The position numbers and the translations under genes were made by a program. From contig CAMKTV010000002.1 in assembly GCA_946415785.1 (NCBI GenBank), positions 16,093 to 80,092 of the forward strand: 64,000 nucleotides of DNA. The letters run 5' to 3'. Numbering within the stretch: position 1 is the first letter of the stretch; every line of letters starts with the position of its first letter. Shown here in pieces: positions 44,398-55,169 of this stretch. The notes below the pieces were generated by a model that did not search any database, had not been told where the DNA came from, and saw only the letters and a list, made by a program, of their open reading frames with translations. The stretch comes from an uncultured Solobacterium sp. (GTDB lineage Bacteria > Bacillota_I > Bacilli_A > Erysipelotrichales > Erysipelotrichaceae).

Positions 44398-44784
44398 TTA
44401 ACCTCTAGGTTTCTTTGGTGGACGGCAACCATTATGAGGAACTGGTGTAACATCACTGATAGCTGTGATAGTTAAGCCTGCTGTCTCTAATGCTCTAACA
44501 GCTGCTTCTCTACCTGGACCTGGACCTTTAACTTCAACTTCAACTTTTCTCATACCATGATCCATTGATGATTTGCCTGCAGCTTCTGCAACCATTTGTG
44601 CAGCATAAGGAGTTGATTTACGTGAACCCTTGTATCCAAGAGCACCAGCACTTGACCAAGCTACAACATTTCCAGCTTCATCAGTAATTGTTACGATTGT
44701 GTTATTAAATGTTGAATGAATATGAGCGATACCACTCGCAATATTCTTTTTAACACGTTTCTTACGAACTGTTTTCTGTGCCAT
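44398..44784 (-). CDS. rpsK: 30S ribosomal protein S11
   Basis: 128 residues. [20 protein letters not shown] and the end motif [17 protein letters not shown] are conserved S11 features; it lines the mRNA exit platform. AGGAGG precedes the ATG. Located between rpsM and rpoA in the usual alpha-operon order. Confidence 0.98.
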   Translation of the reverse strand: MAQKTVRKKRVKKNIASGIAHIHSTFNNTIVTITDEAGNVVAWSSAGALGYKGSRKSTPYAAQMVAEAAGKSSMDHGMRKVEVEVKGPGPGREAAVRALETAGLTITAISDVTPVPHNGCRPPKKPRG

Positions 44785-44794
44785 GTTTTACCTC

Positions 44795-45160
44795 CTATTT
44801 CTTCTTGTTAGCTACTGTACGACGAGGTCCTTTACGAGTTCTAGCGTTAGTTTTAGTTCTTTGACCTCTTACAGGCAAACCTTTTCTGTGTCTAATTCCA
44901 CGATAGCAAGCAACTTCCATTAAACGCTTGATATCAAGTTGAGTTTCTCTTCTTAGATCGCCTTCTAATTTATAGCTATCTAAAGATTTACGTAAAGCAT
45001 TAAGTTGTTCATCAGTTAAGTCTTTAACACGAATGTCTTCACTGATTCCATTTTCAGCTAATACTTTTTTAGCAGTTGGTAATCCAACACCATAGATATA
45101 AGTTAATGAAACGACAACGCGTTTGTCATTAGGAATATCTACTCCAGCAATACGAGCCAT
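44795..45160 (-). CDS. rpsM: 30S ribosomal protein S13
   Basis: 121 residues from the ATG at 45160 ([20 protein letters not shown]), preceded by GGGAG; an in-frame ATG 51 bases upstream lies inside rpmJ and would give a non-homologous extension, so it is rejected. The HTH stretch [19 protein letters not shown] and basic tail [19 protein letters not shown] are typical. S13 contacts tRNA and the 50S bridge. Confidence 0.97.
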   Translation of the reverse strand: MARIAGVDIPNDKRVVVSLTYIYGVGLPTAKKVLAENGISEDIRVKDLTDEQLNALRKSLDSYKLEGDLRRETQLDIKRLMEVACYRGIRHRKGLPVRGQRTKTNARTRKGPRRTVANKKK

Positions 45161-45176
45161 TAAAATTTCTCCCTTC

Positions 45177-45290
45177 TTAACCTTGTCTTTGTTTGTGTTT
45201 AGGGTTTTCACAAATAACCATTACGCGACCCTTACGTTTGATAACGCGACATTTTTCGCACATTGGTTTTACAGATGGTCTTACTTTCAT
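45177..45290 (-). CDS. rpmJ: 50S ribosomal protein L36 (zinc-binding form)
   Basis: A 37-residue gene between infA and rps[38 protein letters not shown]. The zinc ligands Cys11, Cys14, Cys27 and His32 are all present. It starts after GGAGG and stops 16 bases before rpsM. Confidence 0.97.
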   Translation of the reverse strand: MKVRPSVKPMCEKCRVIKRKGRVMVICENPKHKQRQG

Positions 45291-45309
45291 CTTTTTTCCT
45301 CCCTATAGA

Positions 45310-45528
45310 CTATTTGTGTCTAAATGTAATACGCCCACGTGTTAAATCGTAAGGTGAAATTTCTACAGTCACTCTATCACCTGGTAAAATGCGGATGTAG
45401 TGCATACGGATTTTACCAGAAACGTGAGCCAGGATTTCATGACCGTTCTCAAGTTTCACCTTGAACTGTGCATTTGGCAACGTATCAGTTACCAAACCAT
45501 CAATTTCAATAACATCTTGTTTTGCCAA
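45310..45528 (-). CDS. infA: Translation initiation factor IF-1
   Basis: 72 residues, one S1/OB-fold domain: [66 protein letters not shown] end. Binds the 30S A site during initiation. Three bases separate it from map, as in other low-GC Gram-positives. Confidence 0.98.
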   Translation of the reverse strand: MAKQDVIEIDGLVTDTLPNAQFKVKLENGHEILAHVSGKIRMHYIRILPGDRVTVEISPYDLTRGRITFRHK

Positions 45529-45531
45529 TAG

Positions 45532-46281
45532 CTAGTCCTCCTTTGTTAGAATTTTATAAGCGTCTTTAGTTATTACAATCGTATGCTCATAGTGAGCTGA
45601 TAGAGATCTTTCTCTATTTACAACAGCCCAGCCATCAGCTAAGGTAATACAATGTGGTTTGCCCATAAAGACCATTGGTTCTACAGCAATGCACATACCT
45701 GGTTTTAATAATTCAAGAGTATGTGGCTTACCGACATTTGGAACATTTGGATCTTCATGAACTTTCTTGCCTATGCCATGTCCTGTATATTCAATTGGTA
45801 ATGAATAACCAAATGATTCTACATATGTCTGAATAGCATTGGCAATATCACCAATACGATTGCCTGGCTTTGCGTATTTCAGTCCTTCATATAATGACTG
45901 TTCAGTTACTTCAAGAAGTTTTAATACTTCTGGTTTTACATTTCCAACAGCATATGTCCAGCCACTATCTCCATGGTAGCCCTTATAACAGGCTCCTACA
46001 TCAACAGAGATAATGTCACCATCTTTTAAGATAGTGTGGTCTGGTATGCCATGTACTAATACTTCATTAACTGATGTACATACAGCACCAGGGAAACCAT
46101 AGAGATTTTTAAAGGAAGGTGTACAACCATTCTCTCTAATGATTTCTTCACAAATTCGATCAATCTGTAAAGTAGAGATGCCAGGTTTAATTATTTCCTT
46201 TAGATGCTTATGGACTAGGCCTACAACACTGCCGGCCTTGTCCATAAGTTCTATTTCTCTAGACGACTTAAGGGTAATCAT
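45532..46281 (-). CDS. map: Methionine aminopeptidase type I
   Basis: 249 residues. Removes N-terminal Met from new proteins. The pita-bread fold signatures are seen: VHGIPD, ISVDVGACYKGYHGDSGWTY (two Asp metal ligands), YTGHGIGKKVHEDPNVPN (His ligand), IAVEPM (Glu) and HYEHTIVITKD (Glu). No N-terminal zinc extension, so type Ia. The start is directly next to the adk stop, showing co-translation. Confidence 0.97.
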   Translation of the reverse strand: MITLKSSREIELMDKAGSVVGLVHKHLKEIIKPGISTLQIDRICEEIIRENGCTPSFKNLYGFPGAVCTSVNEVLVHGIPDHTILKDGDIISVDVGACYKGYHGDSGWTYAVGNVKPEVLKLLEVTEQSLYEGLKYAKPGNRIGDIANAIQTYVESFGYSLPIEYTGHGIGKKVHEDPNVPNVGKPHTLELLKPGMCIAVEPMVFMGKPHCITLADGWAVVNRERSLSAHYEHTIVITKDAYKILTKED

Positions 46282-46926
46282 CTACTCACCCAAGACAGCT
46301 TTTATATCTAGGAAAACTTCTTTAGGATCTTTACTTCCATCGATATTCCTAATTAAACCTGTCTTTTCGTAATATTCCATCACTGGTTTAGTTGATGCAT
46401 AGTAAGCATCTAATCGATTTGATAGTGCTTCTAATGTATCATCTTTTCTTTGAATAACCTGTCCACCACAGATATCACATACACCTTCTACTTTTGGAGC
46501 ATGTGTCTTAATGTGGTAGATTGCCTTACAATTGCTACAAGTTCTTCTACCAGTAATTCTTTCTTTTAAGATTTCATCATCAACATCTAAGTTAATAATG
46601 TAATCAATCTTCAAATTTAAGGTTTCTAAGATATTATCTAAGTCAATAGCTTGTTCAACGGTTCTAGGATAACCATCAAATAAGAAACCTTTTTTAATAT
46701 CATCTTTTGCAAGTCTTTCTAAAATAATTCCATGAATAACTTCATCAGGAACTAAGGCGCCCTTGTTCATATACTCTTGAGCTTTAAGACCTATTTCTGT
46801 TTTATCTTTTACTGCTTGTCTAAGCATATCACCAGTAGATACGTGTACAACATCATATTTATCTTTGATAAGTGCTGACATTGTCCCTTTACCTGTACCC
46901 GGTGCGCCCATTATTAGAATGTTCAT
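46282..46926 (-). CDS. adk: Adenylate kinase, zinc-lid form
   Basis: 214 residues. P-loop G7-APGTGKGT15, GYPRT near residue 85, and a long LID with four cysteines (Cys130, 133, 150, 153), the zinc-binding form common in Gram-positives. Catalyses ATP + AMP = 2 ADP. Lies between secY and map. Confidence 0.98.
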   Translation of the reverse strand: MNILIMGAPGTGKGTMSALIKDKYDVVHVSTGDMLRQAVKDKTEIGLKAQEYMNKGALVPDEVIHGIILERLAKDDIKKGFLFDGYPRTVEQAIDLDNILETLNLKIDYIINLDVDDEILKERITGRRTCSNCKAIYHIKTHAPKVEGVCDICGGQVIQRKDDTLEALSNRLDAYYASTKPVMEYYEKTGLIRNIDGSKDPKEVFLDIKAVLGE

Positions 46927-46928
46927 AA

Positions 46929-48200
46929 TTATTTCCCTACAAAACCTTTATATTGTTTCTTTGTTAATTGGCCTTTTAATCCTTTAATAGAATCCATTGC
47001 AACACCAACAACGATGATAATACCAGTTCCACCTAATGCTGCTCTTTGATTTAGACCAGTTAGATTAGAAATGACATATGGCAACAAGGCAATTAGTGTT
47101 AATAGAATTGCACCTAGACAAGTGATTCTATTTAAGACTTTAGATACATAATCTTTTGTTTCACTTCCAGGACGAACACCAGGAATATATTGACCTTGTT
47201 TATTCAAATCATCAGCCATCTTATTTGGATCTACAGTTAAATTTGTATAGAAGAATGTAAATAAGATGATCAGCAATGCATAGAATACTAAGAATAAAGG
47301 CTTAGTGAAATCAAATAAATTGCTTAAGAAGTTATAGGCATTAGGATTTACCCATGAAGCAATGATTTGTGGAGCTTGAATTAAAGCACTCGCAAAGATT
47401 ACTGGGATAACTGATGCTGAATTTATCTTAAGTGGAAGATGATTCAAATCACCTTTAGTTTTATTCAAACGTTGTGAAGTAGATTGTTGAATTGGTATTC
47501 TTCTTTCTGCCATTTGCATCAAAACTACTAAGATAATAATAATGATGAACATTAAGCAATAAATCACAAATCCTGGAATACCTAACGAACTATCTTCACC
47601 AGTGAATGTTTGATAAACTAATTGGAAATTGTTTGGCATATCCGCAACAATACCTGCGAAGATGATCATTGATACACCATTACCAATTCCTTTAGTTGTT
47701 ATTTCATCTGCTAACCATAATAGGAACATTGTGCCAGCTGTGAAAATCAAAGCGATATATAGGAAAGAAACAAAGCTAGGATTTTCAACGATACCATATT
47801 GATTAGACAATAATTGAACGATGAAATATCCTTGAACTGCAGCTAAGACAACACCAACGTATCTTGTGATACGATCCATCTGTTGTCTGCCCTTCTTACC
47901 AGATTTAGCCATTTCACTTAGTGCTGGAATAATATCCATACTCAATAATTGAACGATGATACTAGCAGTGATATATGGTCCTACACCTAATGAGAATATA
48001 GACATCTGTTCAATAGAACCACCACCTAACAGTGACATCATTGATAATAATGAGTTCGCACTTAAAGTGATAACTGTATCATTAATACCTGGAGCTGGAA
48101 TAGCTGAGCCTAAACGGTAGATGAATAAAATTACTAAAGTGAATAGTATCTTCTTTCTAATTTCCTTGCTTTTTAGGAAATCTACAAAAGTACTTAACAT
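46929..48200 (-). CDS. secY: Protein translocase subunit SecY
   Basis: 423 residues, ten membrane segments, forming the protein-conducting channel with SecE. Hallmarks: FLLWLADEITTKGIGNGVSM, AERRIPIQQSTSQR (cytoplasmic loop that meets SecA or the ribosome), and IPGVRPGSETKDYVSKVLNR. Starts one base after the rplO stop. Confidence 0.98.
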   Translation of the reverse strand: MLSTFVDFLKSKEIRKKILFTLVILFIYRLGSAIPAPGINDTVITLSANSLLSMMSLLGGGSIEQMSIFSLGVGPYITASIIVQLLSMDIIPALSEMAKSGKKGRQQMDRITRYVGVVLAAVQGYFIVQLLSNQYGIVENPSFVSFLYIALIFTAGTMFLLWLADEITTKGIGNGVSMIIFAGIVADMPNNFQLVYQTFTGEDSSLGIPGFVIYCLMFIIIIILVVLMQMAERRIPIQQSTSQRLNKTKGDLNHLPLKINSASVIPVIFASALIQAPQIIASWVNPNAYNFLSNLFDFTKPLFLVFYALLIILFTFFYTNLTVDPNKMADDLNKQGQYIPGVRPGSETKDYVSKVLNRITCLGAILLTLIALLPYVISNLTGLNQRAALGGTGIIIVVGVAMDSIKGLKGQLTKKQYKGFVGK

Positions 48201-48201
48201 T

Positions 48202-48642
48202 TTAGATGACCTCTACTTTTCCGCCTGCCTTTTCAATTGCTGCTTTGGCGCTAGCAGAAACTTTATTACATTTAACTGTTAATTTCTTAGTCAATGTACC
48301 ATTGCCTAAAACTTTAATACCATCAAATTGTTTCTTAACGATTCCACTTTCTTTTAACAATTCAGGAGTAACTGTTGCTCCATCTTCAAATTTTTCTAAT
48401 GTTGAAAGATTTACTACAGCATATTCCTTACGATTGAAATTAGTGAAACCTCTTTTTGGCATACGTTTATAGAATGGAGTTTGACCACCTTCAAAACCGA
48501 TAGCGACACCACCACCAGATCTAGCATTTTGACCTTTGTGGCCCTTACCAGCAGTCTTACCCTGTCCTGAGCCTTGACCTCTACCTAAACGTTTGATGTC
48601 TTTACGAGCACCGTCATTATATTTCATTTCATGTAAATTCAT
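48202..48642 (-). CDS. rplO: 50S ribosomal protein L15
   Basis: 146 residues. [20 protein letters not shown], the Gly/Lys/Arg-rich extension, and [20 protein letters not shown] are conserved L15 features. The gene before it is rpsE: rpmD (L30), which normally stands between, is absent. Confidence 0.98.
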   Translation of the reverse strand: MNLHEMKYNDGARKDIKRLGRGQGSGQGKTAGKGHKGQNARSGGGVAIGFEGGQTPFYKRMPKRGFTNFNRKEYAVVNLSTLEKFEDGATVTPELLKESGIVKKQFDGIKVLGNGTLTKKLTVKCNKVSASAKAAIEKAGGKVEVI

Positions 48643-48652
48643 AATCGGCCTC

Positions 48653-49183
48653 CTATCTTATTTCTTCAACTTTCTTGCCACGAACTTTCGCAACTTCATT
48701 AACAGTCTTCATATTCTTTAATGCTTGGAAAGTAGCATGAACCATGTTGATAGATGTTCTTGAACCAGTACATTTAGTAACGACGTCTTCGCAACCTACT
48801 AATTCTAATACATCACGAATAGCGCCACCGGCAATGATACCAGTACCTTCACTAGCAGGTTTAAGTACAACTTCACCTGCGCCATATTTACCAACAATTG
48901 GATGTGGTATAGTTTTAAAATGATTAACTAGTGGAACAGTAATAATATTTTTCTTTGCAGCTTCAGAACCTTTTCTGATAGCATCAGGAACTTCATTAGC
49001 CTTACCTAAGCCATAACCAACTCTACCCTTTTTATCACCAACGATAACTAGAGCTGAGAAGCGCATACGACGACCACCTTTTACGGTTTTAGATACACGG
49101 TTAATTTTAACTACACGTTCATCGAATTCTTTTTCTTCACGAACGAATGGTTTTCTTGGTTTACGATTATCTTTTGTTGTCAT
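48653..49183 (-). CDS. rpsE: 30S ribosomal protein S5
   Basis: 176 residues with the double-stranded RNA-binding N-terminal half ([40 protein letters not shown]) and the [20 protein letters not shown] loop, site of fidelity and spectinomycin-resistance mutations in other bacteria. Only 10 bases separate it from rplO, leaving no room for rpmD. Confidence 0.98.
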   Translation of the reverse strand: MTTKDNRKPRKPFVREEKEFDERVVKINRVSKTVKGGRRMRFSALVIVGDKKGRVGYGLGKANEVPDAIRKGSEAAKKNIITVPLVNHFKTIPHPIVGKYGAGEVVLKPASEGTGIIAGGAIRDVLELVGCEDVVTKCTGSRTSINMVHATFQALKNMKTVNEVAKVRGKKVEEIR

Positions 49184-49192
49184 AGTTCTCTC

Positions 49193-49549
49193 CTAGAATT
49201 TAAGGCCTGCTTCTCTAGCAGCTTGTGCAAGTGCTGCAATTCTTCCATGATAGTTATAACCACCACGGTCGAATACTACTTCATTAATATTATTTGCTAA
49301 AGCAAGTTCAGCAATTTTTGTTCCCACTGTTTTAGCAGCTTCAATGTTGCCACCATTTTTTAAACCTAAGTTTTTAGATGAACAAGCAACTAATGTTTTG
49401 CCTTCTTCATCATTGATAATTTGACAGCTAATGTGTTTGTTTGAACGGAATACATTCAATCTAGGACAAGTAGCTGTACCACTAAGTTTAGCTCTTAAAC
49501 GTGCATGTCTTCTTTGACGTTCATTGTTTTTAGATACTTTATTAATCAT
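49193..49549 (-). CDS. rplR: 50S ribosomal protein L18
   Basis: 118 residues. [20 protein letters not shown] and [20 protein letters not shown] are L18 hallmarks; it binds 5S rRNA. Usual place between rplF and rpsE. Confidence 0.98.
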   Translation of the reverse strand: MINKVSKNNERQRRHARLRAKLSGTATCPRLNVFRSNKHISCQIINDEEGKTLVACSSKNLGLKNGGNIEAAKTVGTKIAELALANNINEVVFDRGGYNYHGRIAALAQAAREAGLKF

Positions 49550-49566
49550 ACATTACTCCTTTCCTA

Positions 49567-50109
49567 TTATGCAGCAGCTGTCTTACCTTCCTTACGACGG
49601 ATATGTTCACCTTTATAGCGAATACCTTTACCCTTGTAAGGTTCTGGCTTACGATAGCCTCTAATTACTGATGAAACTTCACCAACTCTTTGTTTATCAA
49701 TGCCAGATACAATAATTGTATTTGCATTTGGACATTCGATGTTGATGCCTTCTTCAGCAACATAATTGATTTCATGTGAATAACCAACATTTAATGTTAA
49801 TGTCTTGCCACTAACAGCAGCTCTATAACCAATACCTTCAATTTCTAATGTCTTTGAATAACCTTCAGAAACACCAACGATCATATTGTTGATTAGAGCT
49901 CTAGTTGTGCCATGAAGTTGTTTTGTATGTTTTTCTTCATTTGCTCTGATACATTTAACTTCATTGCCTTCAACTTTAATTTCAATTAATGAACTAAATT
50001 GACGTGTCAAAGTTCCCTTAGGACCTTTTACAGTCACCTCATTCCCATCAGTGATGTTAATTTCAACGCCTGCAGGAATGGTAATCGTTTTATTACCGAT
50101 ACGTGACAT
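49567..50109 (-). CDS. rplF: 50S ribosomal protein L6
   Basis: 180 residues, two repeated domains. [20 protein letters not shown] at the start, [20 protein letters not shown] in the middle and [20 protein letters not shown] at the C-terminus are conserved. Located near the factor-binding site. Confidence 0.98.
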   Translation of the reverse strand: MSRIGNKTITIPAGVEINITDGNEVTVKGPKGTLTRQFSSLIEIKVEGNEVKCIRANEEKHTKQLHGTTRALINNMIVGVSEGYSKTLEIEGIGYRAAVSGKTLTLNVGYSHEINYVAEEGINIECPNANTIIVSGIDKQRVGEVSSVIRGYRKPEPYKGKGIRYKGEHIRRKEGKTAAA

Positions 50110-50131
50110 TTAATTTCTCTCCTTTAATTAA

Positions 50132-50536
50132 TTACCACACATAGGCAACGACTTCACCACCAAGTTTTGCTTTTCTAGCATCACGGTCAGTCATTAAACC
50201 TTGTGAAGTTGATATAATTGCAACGCCTAATCCATTTAATACTCTAGGAATAGCATTTGCTTTTGCATAAACCTTTAAACCAGGTTTTGAGATTCTCTTA
50301 AGTCCTGTGATAACTTTTTGACCATCTGGACCATATTTTAATTCAACCTTGATTGCTTTTTCTTTTGCTGTTTCACCTTCAACTTTATAGTTTTCGATAT
50401 AGCCTTCAGCTTTAAGAATCTTAGCAATTTCAACTTTTACTTTACTGGCAGGAATCAAAACTTCTTCATGACCTGCTTGTAAACTATTTCTAATTCTAGT
50501 AAGCATATCCGCAATTGGATCTGTCATATTCATCAT
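50132..50536 (-). CDS. rpsH: 30S ribosomal protein S8
   Basis: 134 residues ([20 protein letters not shown]; end [20 protein letters not shown]). A central 16S rRNA binder and, in E. coli, translational repressor of the spc operon. Start could be either of two nearby Met codons; GGAGG precedes. Confidence 0.98.
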   Translation of the reverse strand: MMNMTDPIADMLTRIRNSLQAGHEEVLIPASKVKVEIAKILKAEGYIENYKVEGETAKEKAIKVELKYGPDGQKVITGLKRISKPGLKVYAKANAIPRVLNGLGVAIISTSQGLMTDRDARKAKLGGEVVAYVW

Positions 50537-50550
50537 GTTTGTTTCCTCCT

Positions 50551-50736
50551 TTACCAGCTAGCCTTCTTCACGCCTGGGATTTGGCCTTTATAAGCCAATT
50601 CTCTAAAGCAAATACGGCATAGTTTATATTTTCTTAATACAGAATGTGGACGACCACATCTTTCACATCTTGTGTAAGCTCTAGTAGAGAACTTAGCAGG
50701 ACGATGTGCTTTAACTTTCATAGATGTCTTTGCCAT
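50551..50736 (-). CDS. rpsN: 30S ribosomal protein S14, type Z (zinc-binding)
   Basis: 61 residues from the ATG at 50736 after GGAGGG; an earlier in-frame ATG would add 11 non-conserved residues inside rplE and is rejected. The zinc ligands Cys24, Cys27, Cys40 and Cys43 are present (RCERCG, LCRIC), so it is the short zinc form. Confidence 0.97.
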   Translation of the reverse strand: MAKTSMKVKAHRPAKFSTRAYTRCERCGRPHSVLRKYKLCRICFRELAYKGQIPGVKKASW

Positions 50737-50746
50737 AGTTCCCTCC

Positions 50747-51286
50747 TTATTTAGCAAATGGCATGCCAAGTTCTACTAATAAATCTTTTGCTTCTTGATT
50801 GTTCTTGGCACTTGTTACGATTACAATATCCATTCCTCTTACTTTACTTACTTTATCGTATTGAATTTCAGGGAAGATAATTTGTTCTTTTATACCTAAA
50901 GTATAATTTCCTCTACCATCGAAAGCTGTAGAGCTAACACCACGGAAGTCTCTTACACGTGGTAATGCAACAGATACTAATTTGTCAAAGAATTCATACA
51001 TCTTTTCACCACGTAGAGTTACTTTACAACCAATTGCCATACCTTCTCTTAATTTGAAGTTAGCGATTGATTTTTTAGCCTTAGTGATTACTGGTTTTTG
51101 ACCAGCTAAAGCAGTTAAATCTGCAACAGCATCATCTAATGATTTAGGATTAGCTACAGCTTCACCTACACCTAGATTTATAACGATCTTTTCAAGTCTT
51201 GGAGCTTCCATGCTTGAAGAATAGTTATGTTTCTTAATTAATGCTGGTTTGATTTCTTTTAGATATCTTTCTTTTAGGCGGTTCAT
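50747..51286 (-). CDS. rplE: 50S ribosomal protein L5
   Basis: 179 residues. [36 protein letters not shown], and [20 protein letters not shown] are L5 hallmarks. Binds 5S rRNA and the P-site tRNA. Its ATG overlaps the rplX stop codon. Confidence 0.98.
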   Translation of the reverse strand: MNRLKERYLKEIKPALIKKHNYSSSMEAPRLEKIVINLGVGEAVANPKSLDDAVADLTALAGQKPVITKAKKSIANFKLREGMAIGCKVTLRGEKMYEFFDKLVSVALPRVRDFRGVSSTAFDGRGNYTLGIKEQIIFPEIQYDKVSKVRGMDIVIVTSAKNNQEAKDLLVELGMPFAK

Positions 51287-51552
51287 TATTTCTTACCCCC
51301 TTTTTTAGTAGCTTTTTTCTTTCCAGCAGCTTTCTTTTCGCTTAATTTAACGTTTGAAGCATTGATTGGCATTTCTTTATTAACGATGCCACCATCTGGA
51401 TTTAATTGATTAGGTTTTTCATGTTTCTTGCGAATATTTACACCTTCAACAATTACACGGTTGCTACGAGGCATAACTAATTTAACTTCGCCAACCATTC
51501 CTCTGTCTTGTCCAGCTATGACCTGAACTTTATCACCTTTTTTAATTTTCAT
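51286..51552 (-). CDS. rplX: 50S ribosomal protein L24
   Basis: 88 residues, shorter than the usual 100 or so: the KOW domain ([20 protein letters not shown]) and [18 protein letters not shown] are intact, but the C-terminal zinc-like region of some relatives is replaced by a Lys-rich tail. An early assembly protein near the exit tunnel. Confidence 0.96.
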   Translation of the reverse strand: MKIKKGDKVQVIAGQDRGMVGEVKLVMPRSNRVIVEGVNIRKKHEKPNQLNPDGGIVNKEMPINASNVKLSEKKAAGKKKATKKGGKK

Positions 51553-51567
51553 AAATTTCAGATCCTC

Positions 51568-51936
51568 CTATAATACTTCTGGTGCTAAAGACACGATTTT
51601 CATAAAGTCTTTATCACGAAGTTCTCTAGCCACTGGGCCAAAAATACGTGTGCCAACTGGAGTCTTATCATCTTTAATAATAACTGCAGCATTATCATCA
51701 AATTTAATATAAGAACCGTTTTCTCTAGCTAAACCATATTTTGTTCTAACGATAACAGCCTTAACAACTTGACCCTTCTTAGCAGCACCACCTGGTGTAG
51801 CTTCTTTAACAGAACAAACAACGATATCACCAATATTTGATGTTTTTCTATTTGAGCCACCTAAACATCTAATGACTAGTAATTCTTTAGCACCAGTGTT
51901 ATCGGCAACTTTTAATCTAGTTTCATTCCTTACCAT
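51568..51936 (-). CDS. rplN: 50S ribosomal protein L14
   Basis: 122 residues. [41 protein letters not shown] and [20 protein letters not shown] are conserved. L14 binds 23S rRNA and the silencing factor RsfS in other bacteria. Confidence 0.98.
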   Translation of the reverse strand: MVRNETRLKVADNTGAKELLVIRCLGGSNRKTSNIGDIVVCSVKEATPGGAAKKGQVVKAVIVRTKYGLARENGSYIKFDDNAAVIIKDDKTPVGTRIFGPVARELRDKDFMKIVSLAPEVL

Positions 51937-51945
51937 AACTTCCTC

Positions 51946-52209
51946 CTATAGAATTACTGCCTTTTCAACGATTTTAACTAAGCGGAAATGTTTATCCTTG
52001 CTTAGTGCTCTTGTTTCAGCGATTTCAACTACATCGCCAACTTTAGCTTCATTATTTTCATCATGAGCTTTAAATTTACGAGAAAATTTAACTTGTTTTC
52101 CATAAAGCGGATGAGCTCTTTTCTCAGAAATTTCAACAACGATAGTCTTGTCCATCTTGTCAGATTTCACAACACCACGTAGGATACGTCTAGTATTTTT
52201 TCTTTCCAT
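51946..52209 (-). CDS. rpsQ: 30S ribosomal protein S17
   Basis: 87 residues with OB-fold features: [40 protein letters not shown] and [20 protein letters not shown]. Normal place between rpmC and rplN. Confidence 0.98.
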   Translation of the reverse strand: MERKNTRRILRGVVKSDKMDKTIVVEISEKRAHPLYGKQVKFSRKFKAHDENNEAKVGDVVEIAETRALSKDKHFRLVKIVEKAVIL

Positions 52210-52212
52210 CTA

Positions 52213-52404
52213 TTAGCCCTCCTTCTTCTCGTTTAAGATTGTAAGTATTCTAGCAATTGTTTTTCTTAATTCTCTAATACGCATTGGGTTTTCTACAGTA
52301 CCTGTAGCTTTTTCAAACTTAAGGTCGAATAATTCTTTTCTTGATTCATCTAATGTCTTAAGTAAATCTTCATTTGATAAATCTCTAATTTCTTTAATGT
52401 TCAT
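52213..52404 (-). CDS. rpmC: 50S ribosomal protein L29
   Basis: 63 residues, two-helix protein: MNIKEIRDLSNEDLLKTLDE and the end RELRKTIARILTILNEKKEG. Located at the peptide exit, near the trigger-factor site. Two bases separate it from rplP. Confidence 0.98.
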   Translation of the reverse strand: MNIKEIRDLSNEDLLKTLDESRKELFDLKFEKATGTVENPMRIRELRKTIARILTILNEKKEG

Positions 52405-52406
52405 AA

Positions 52407-52817
52407 CTATTCACCTTTCTTTATAAATTTACATTTAATTGGTAATTTGTTGGCTGCGAGTCTGAATGCTTCTCTAGCGGTTGCTTCATCAACACCACCG
52501 ATTTCAAACATAACTCTTCCTCTTTGAACGACAGCTACCCATCCTTCTGGAGCACCTTTACCAGATCCCATACGTACTTCTAGAGGCTTCTTTGTGATTG
52601 CTAGTTGGGGGAAAATCTTAATCCAGACTTGTCCACCTCTGTTCATATATCTTGTCATCGCAACTCTGGCTGCTTCTATTTGATTATTAGAGATATATGC
52701 ACCTGATTGAGCTACTAATCCATATTGTCCATAGGCAATAGTATTACCAGCTTTTGATTTACCTTCATAACTCAATCTGTGAGGACGACGATATTTTGTT
52801 CTTTTAGGCATTAACAT
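52407..52817 (-). CDS. rplP: 50S ribosomal protein L16
   Basis: 136 residues. [20 protein letters not shown], the conserved [16 protein letters not shown] and [20 protein letters not shown] are present. L16 organises the A-site region of 23S rRNA. Confidence 0.98.
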   Translation of the reverse strand: MLMPKRTKYRRPHRLSYEGKSKAGNTIAYGQYGLVAQSGAYISNNQIEAARVAMTRYMNRGGQVWIKIFPQLAITKKPLEVRMGSGKGAPEGWVAVVQRGRVMFEIGGVDEATAREAFRLAANKLPIKCKFIKKGE

Positions 52818-52820
52818 ATT

Positions 52821-53615
52821 CTATTCATCCTCCTTTTTTTCTTCCACTTTTTCTTCTTTAGCTTCAACTACTTCTGCTGGAGCTTCTTCTTTTTTAAGTG
52901 GGGCTCTACGATCATTTCTTCTTCTTGGTCTATTACCCATACCATTCTTTGGTTTTTCAGGCTCTTGAACCATTTCACCAGGCAATACTTCACCACGGCA
53001 GATCCAAACTTTAACACCTAATTTACCATAGACAGTCATAGCTTCTTCCCAAGCAAAGTCGATGTCAGAACGAAGTGTATGTAGAGGTACAACACCCTCA
53101 GAATATCCTTCACTTCTTGCGATATCAGCTCCACCTAATCTACCAGATACAGCTGTTTTAATTCCTTTAGCACCAGCTCTCATTGTTGATTGAATTGCTT
53201 TCTTTTGAGCTGTTCTAAACGATTGTCTTTCTTCTAGCATTTTACAGATCTTTAATGCTACAAGTCTTGCATCTAAATCAGGATTACCAACTTCAACAAC
53301 ATTAATATTGATTTCTTTGTTTCCTGTAAGTTTAGTTAATTTTTCTTTTAGTTTGTCGACTAATGCAACACCTTTTTCATCTTGACCAATGAACATACCA
53401 GGACGAGCAGTTCTAATTATTAGGTTGACACGATTCTTACTACGTTCAATTTCAACTCTTGAAACTAGGCAAGAAGCGCAGTCAGCGAAGATTGTTTTAC
53501 GGATTTTGATGTCTTCTTGTAAAAGATCACCATATTCTTTACCGGCATACCATCTTGATTCCCAATCACGAATCACACCGATACGCATTCCTATTGGACT
53601 AACTTTTTGACCCAT
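52821..53615 (-). CDS. rpsC: 30S ribosomal protein S3 with acidic C-terminal tail
   Basis: 264 residues. [22 protein letters not shown] domain, and [20 protein letters not shown] are S3 hallmarks; it forms part of the mRNA entry helicase. About 40 residues longer than the typical protein because of a tail rich in Glu, Lys and Ala after [11 protein letters not shown]. Confidence 0.98.
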   Translation of the reverse strand: MGQKVSPIGMRIGVIRDWESRWYAGKEYGDLLQEDIKIRKTIFADCASCLVSRVEIERSKNRVNLIIRTARPGMFIGQDEKGVALVDKLKEKLTKLTGNKEININVVEVGNPDLDARLVALKICKMLEERQSFRTAQKKAIQSTMRAGAKGIKTAVSGRLGGADIARSEGYSEGVVPLHTLRSDIDFAWEEAMTVYGKLGVKVWICRGEVLPGEMVQEPEKPKNGMGNRPRRRNDRRAPLKKEEAPAEVVEAKEEKVEEKKEDE

Positions 53616-53625
53616 ATTTCTCTCC

Positions 53626-53967
53626 TTACTTCTCTTCCTTTTCTGCTACTGTCACTGTAATATGACTTGTCCTTTTCATAATTGGTGTTGCTCTACCTTT
53701 TGCACGAGGCATCCATCTTTTAATTGTAGTGCCTTCGTTTGCGAAGCATTCTTTAACATAAAGTTTGTCTTCGTTTAATTGATTGTTGTGAGTTCCATTT
53801 GCGATTGCACTCTTTAGAACTTTTTCAACATCACTAGCGGCATGGTTAGGTGTGAATTTAAGAATGCCTAGGGCTTCTTTTACGTCTTTGCCTCTAATTA
53901 AATCAAGAACGATTCTGACTTTTCTAGCAGGATGTCTAATTGTCTTAGCAGTTGCTTTTACTTCCAT
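53626..53967 (-). CDS. rplV: 50S ribosomal protein L22
   Basis: 113 residues. [20 protein letters not shown], and the exit-tunnel loop region [20 protein letters not shown], site of macrolide-resistance changes in other species. Between rpsS and rpsC. Confidence 0.98.
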   Translation of the reverse strand: MEVKATAKTIRHPARKVRIVLDLIRGKDVKEALGILKFTPNHAASDVEKVLKSAIANGTHNNQLNEDKLYVKECFANEGTTIKRWMPRAKGRATPIMKRTSHITVTVAEKEEK

Positions 53968-53979
53968 CTTTAGACCTCC

Positions 53980-54258
53980 TTACGCTTTCTTATCATCGGC
54001 ATCTTTGCCGTGACCACCGAATTTTCTAGTTGCAACAAATTCACCTAACTTTTGTCCAACCATATCTTCAGTTACATATACAGGAACATGTTCCTTGCCG
54101 TTATAAACAGCGAAAGTATGTTCTACGAAACTTGGGAAGATTGTAGATCTACGTGACCAAGTTTTGATAACTTCTTTTTTGTTTGCTGCATTTAATGCTT
54201 CAACTTTTTTAAGTAAGTGTTCATCACAGAACGGACCCTTTTTTAAACTTCTAGCCAT
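53980..54258 (-). CDS. rpsS: 30S ribosomal protein S19
   Basis: 92 residues. [40 protein letters not shown] and [15 protein letters not shown] are conserved. Forms a complex with S13 near the A site. Confidence 0.98.
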   Translation of the reverse strand: MARSLKKGPFCDEHLLKKVEALNAANKKEVIKTWSRRSTIFPSFVEHTFAVYNGKEHVPVYVTEDMVGQKLGEFVATRKFGGHGKDADDKKA

Positions 54259-54272
54259 TTATCTTCCCCTTT

Positions 54273-55106
54273 CTATTTATCATTTCTTCTTCTAATAATT
54301 AATTCATTAGAAGGATTCTTGCTCTTACGAGTCTTAACACCCATAGCTTTCTTGCCCCAAGGAGTCATTGGAGACTTACGTCCAATTGGTGATCTTCCTT
54401 CACCACCACCATGAGGGTGATCTACTGGGTTCATTACAGAACCTCTAACTGTTGGCTTAACGCCTAACCATCTAGTACGTCCTGCTTTACCGAAGTTAAT
54501 TAGGTTGTAATCTTCATTGCCAACTACACCGATTGTAGCTCTGCAGTTTCCTAATATTCTTCTCATTTCACCTGAACCTAAACGAAGTGTTACATATTTA
54601 TCTTCGATAGCTAGGATTTGTGCACTTGCACCAGCAGCTCTTGCAATTTGGCCACCTTTACCAGGTTTTAATTCAATGTTATGAACGATGGTACCTTCAG
54701 GCATATAACGCATCTGTAGAGCATTACCAGTTTTAATATCAACCTTATCGCCTGATACAACCTTCATACCTACTTCTAGGCCCTTAGGTGCAAGAATATA
54801 TCTTTTTTCACCATCAGCATAAACTAATAAACAAATATTACAATTTCGGTTTGGATCATATTCTACTGCTTTAACTACAGCTGGGATACCATCTTTATTT
54901 CTCTTGAAATCGATGATTCTGTATAACTGTTTATGACCACCACCAATGTGTCTTGTCGTAATTCTTCCTGTATTATTACGACCACCAGACTTACCTAGAG
55001 AAACTGTCAAACTCTTTTCAGGTTTTGATTTAGTGATTTCTTCAAAGGTAAGACCTGTCATACCCCTTCTTCCAGGAGTAGTTGGCTTATATGTTTTAAT
55101 CGCCAT
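54273..55106 (-). CDS. rplB: 50S ribosomal protein L2
   Basis: 277 residues. [40 protein letters not shown], and [19 protein letters not shown] with the His linked to peptidyl-transferase function. The C-terminus is Lys/Arg-rich. A 63-bp gap separates it from rplW. Confidence 0.98.
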   Translation of the reverse strand: MAIKTYKPTTPGRRGMTGLTFEEITKSKPEKSLTVSLGKSGGRNNTGRITTRHIGGGHKQLYRIIDFKRNKDGIPAVVKAVEYDPNRNCNICLLVYADGEKRYILAPKGLEVGMKVVSGDKVDIKTGNALQMRYMPEGTIVHNIELKPGKGGQIARAAGASAQILAIEDKYVTLRLGSGEMRRILGNCRATIGVVGNEDYNLINFGKAGRTRWLGVKPTVRGSVMNPVDHPHGGGEGRSPIGRKSPMTPWGKKAMGVKTRKSKNPSNELIIRRRNDK

Positions 55107-55169
55107 TTTTCATTCTCCTTTTCATGCAATTATCCGGAAATAGCATTTTTCTTCCGCTAATTATCGATA

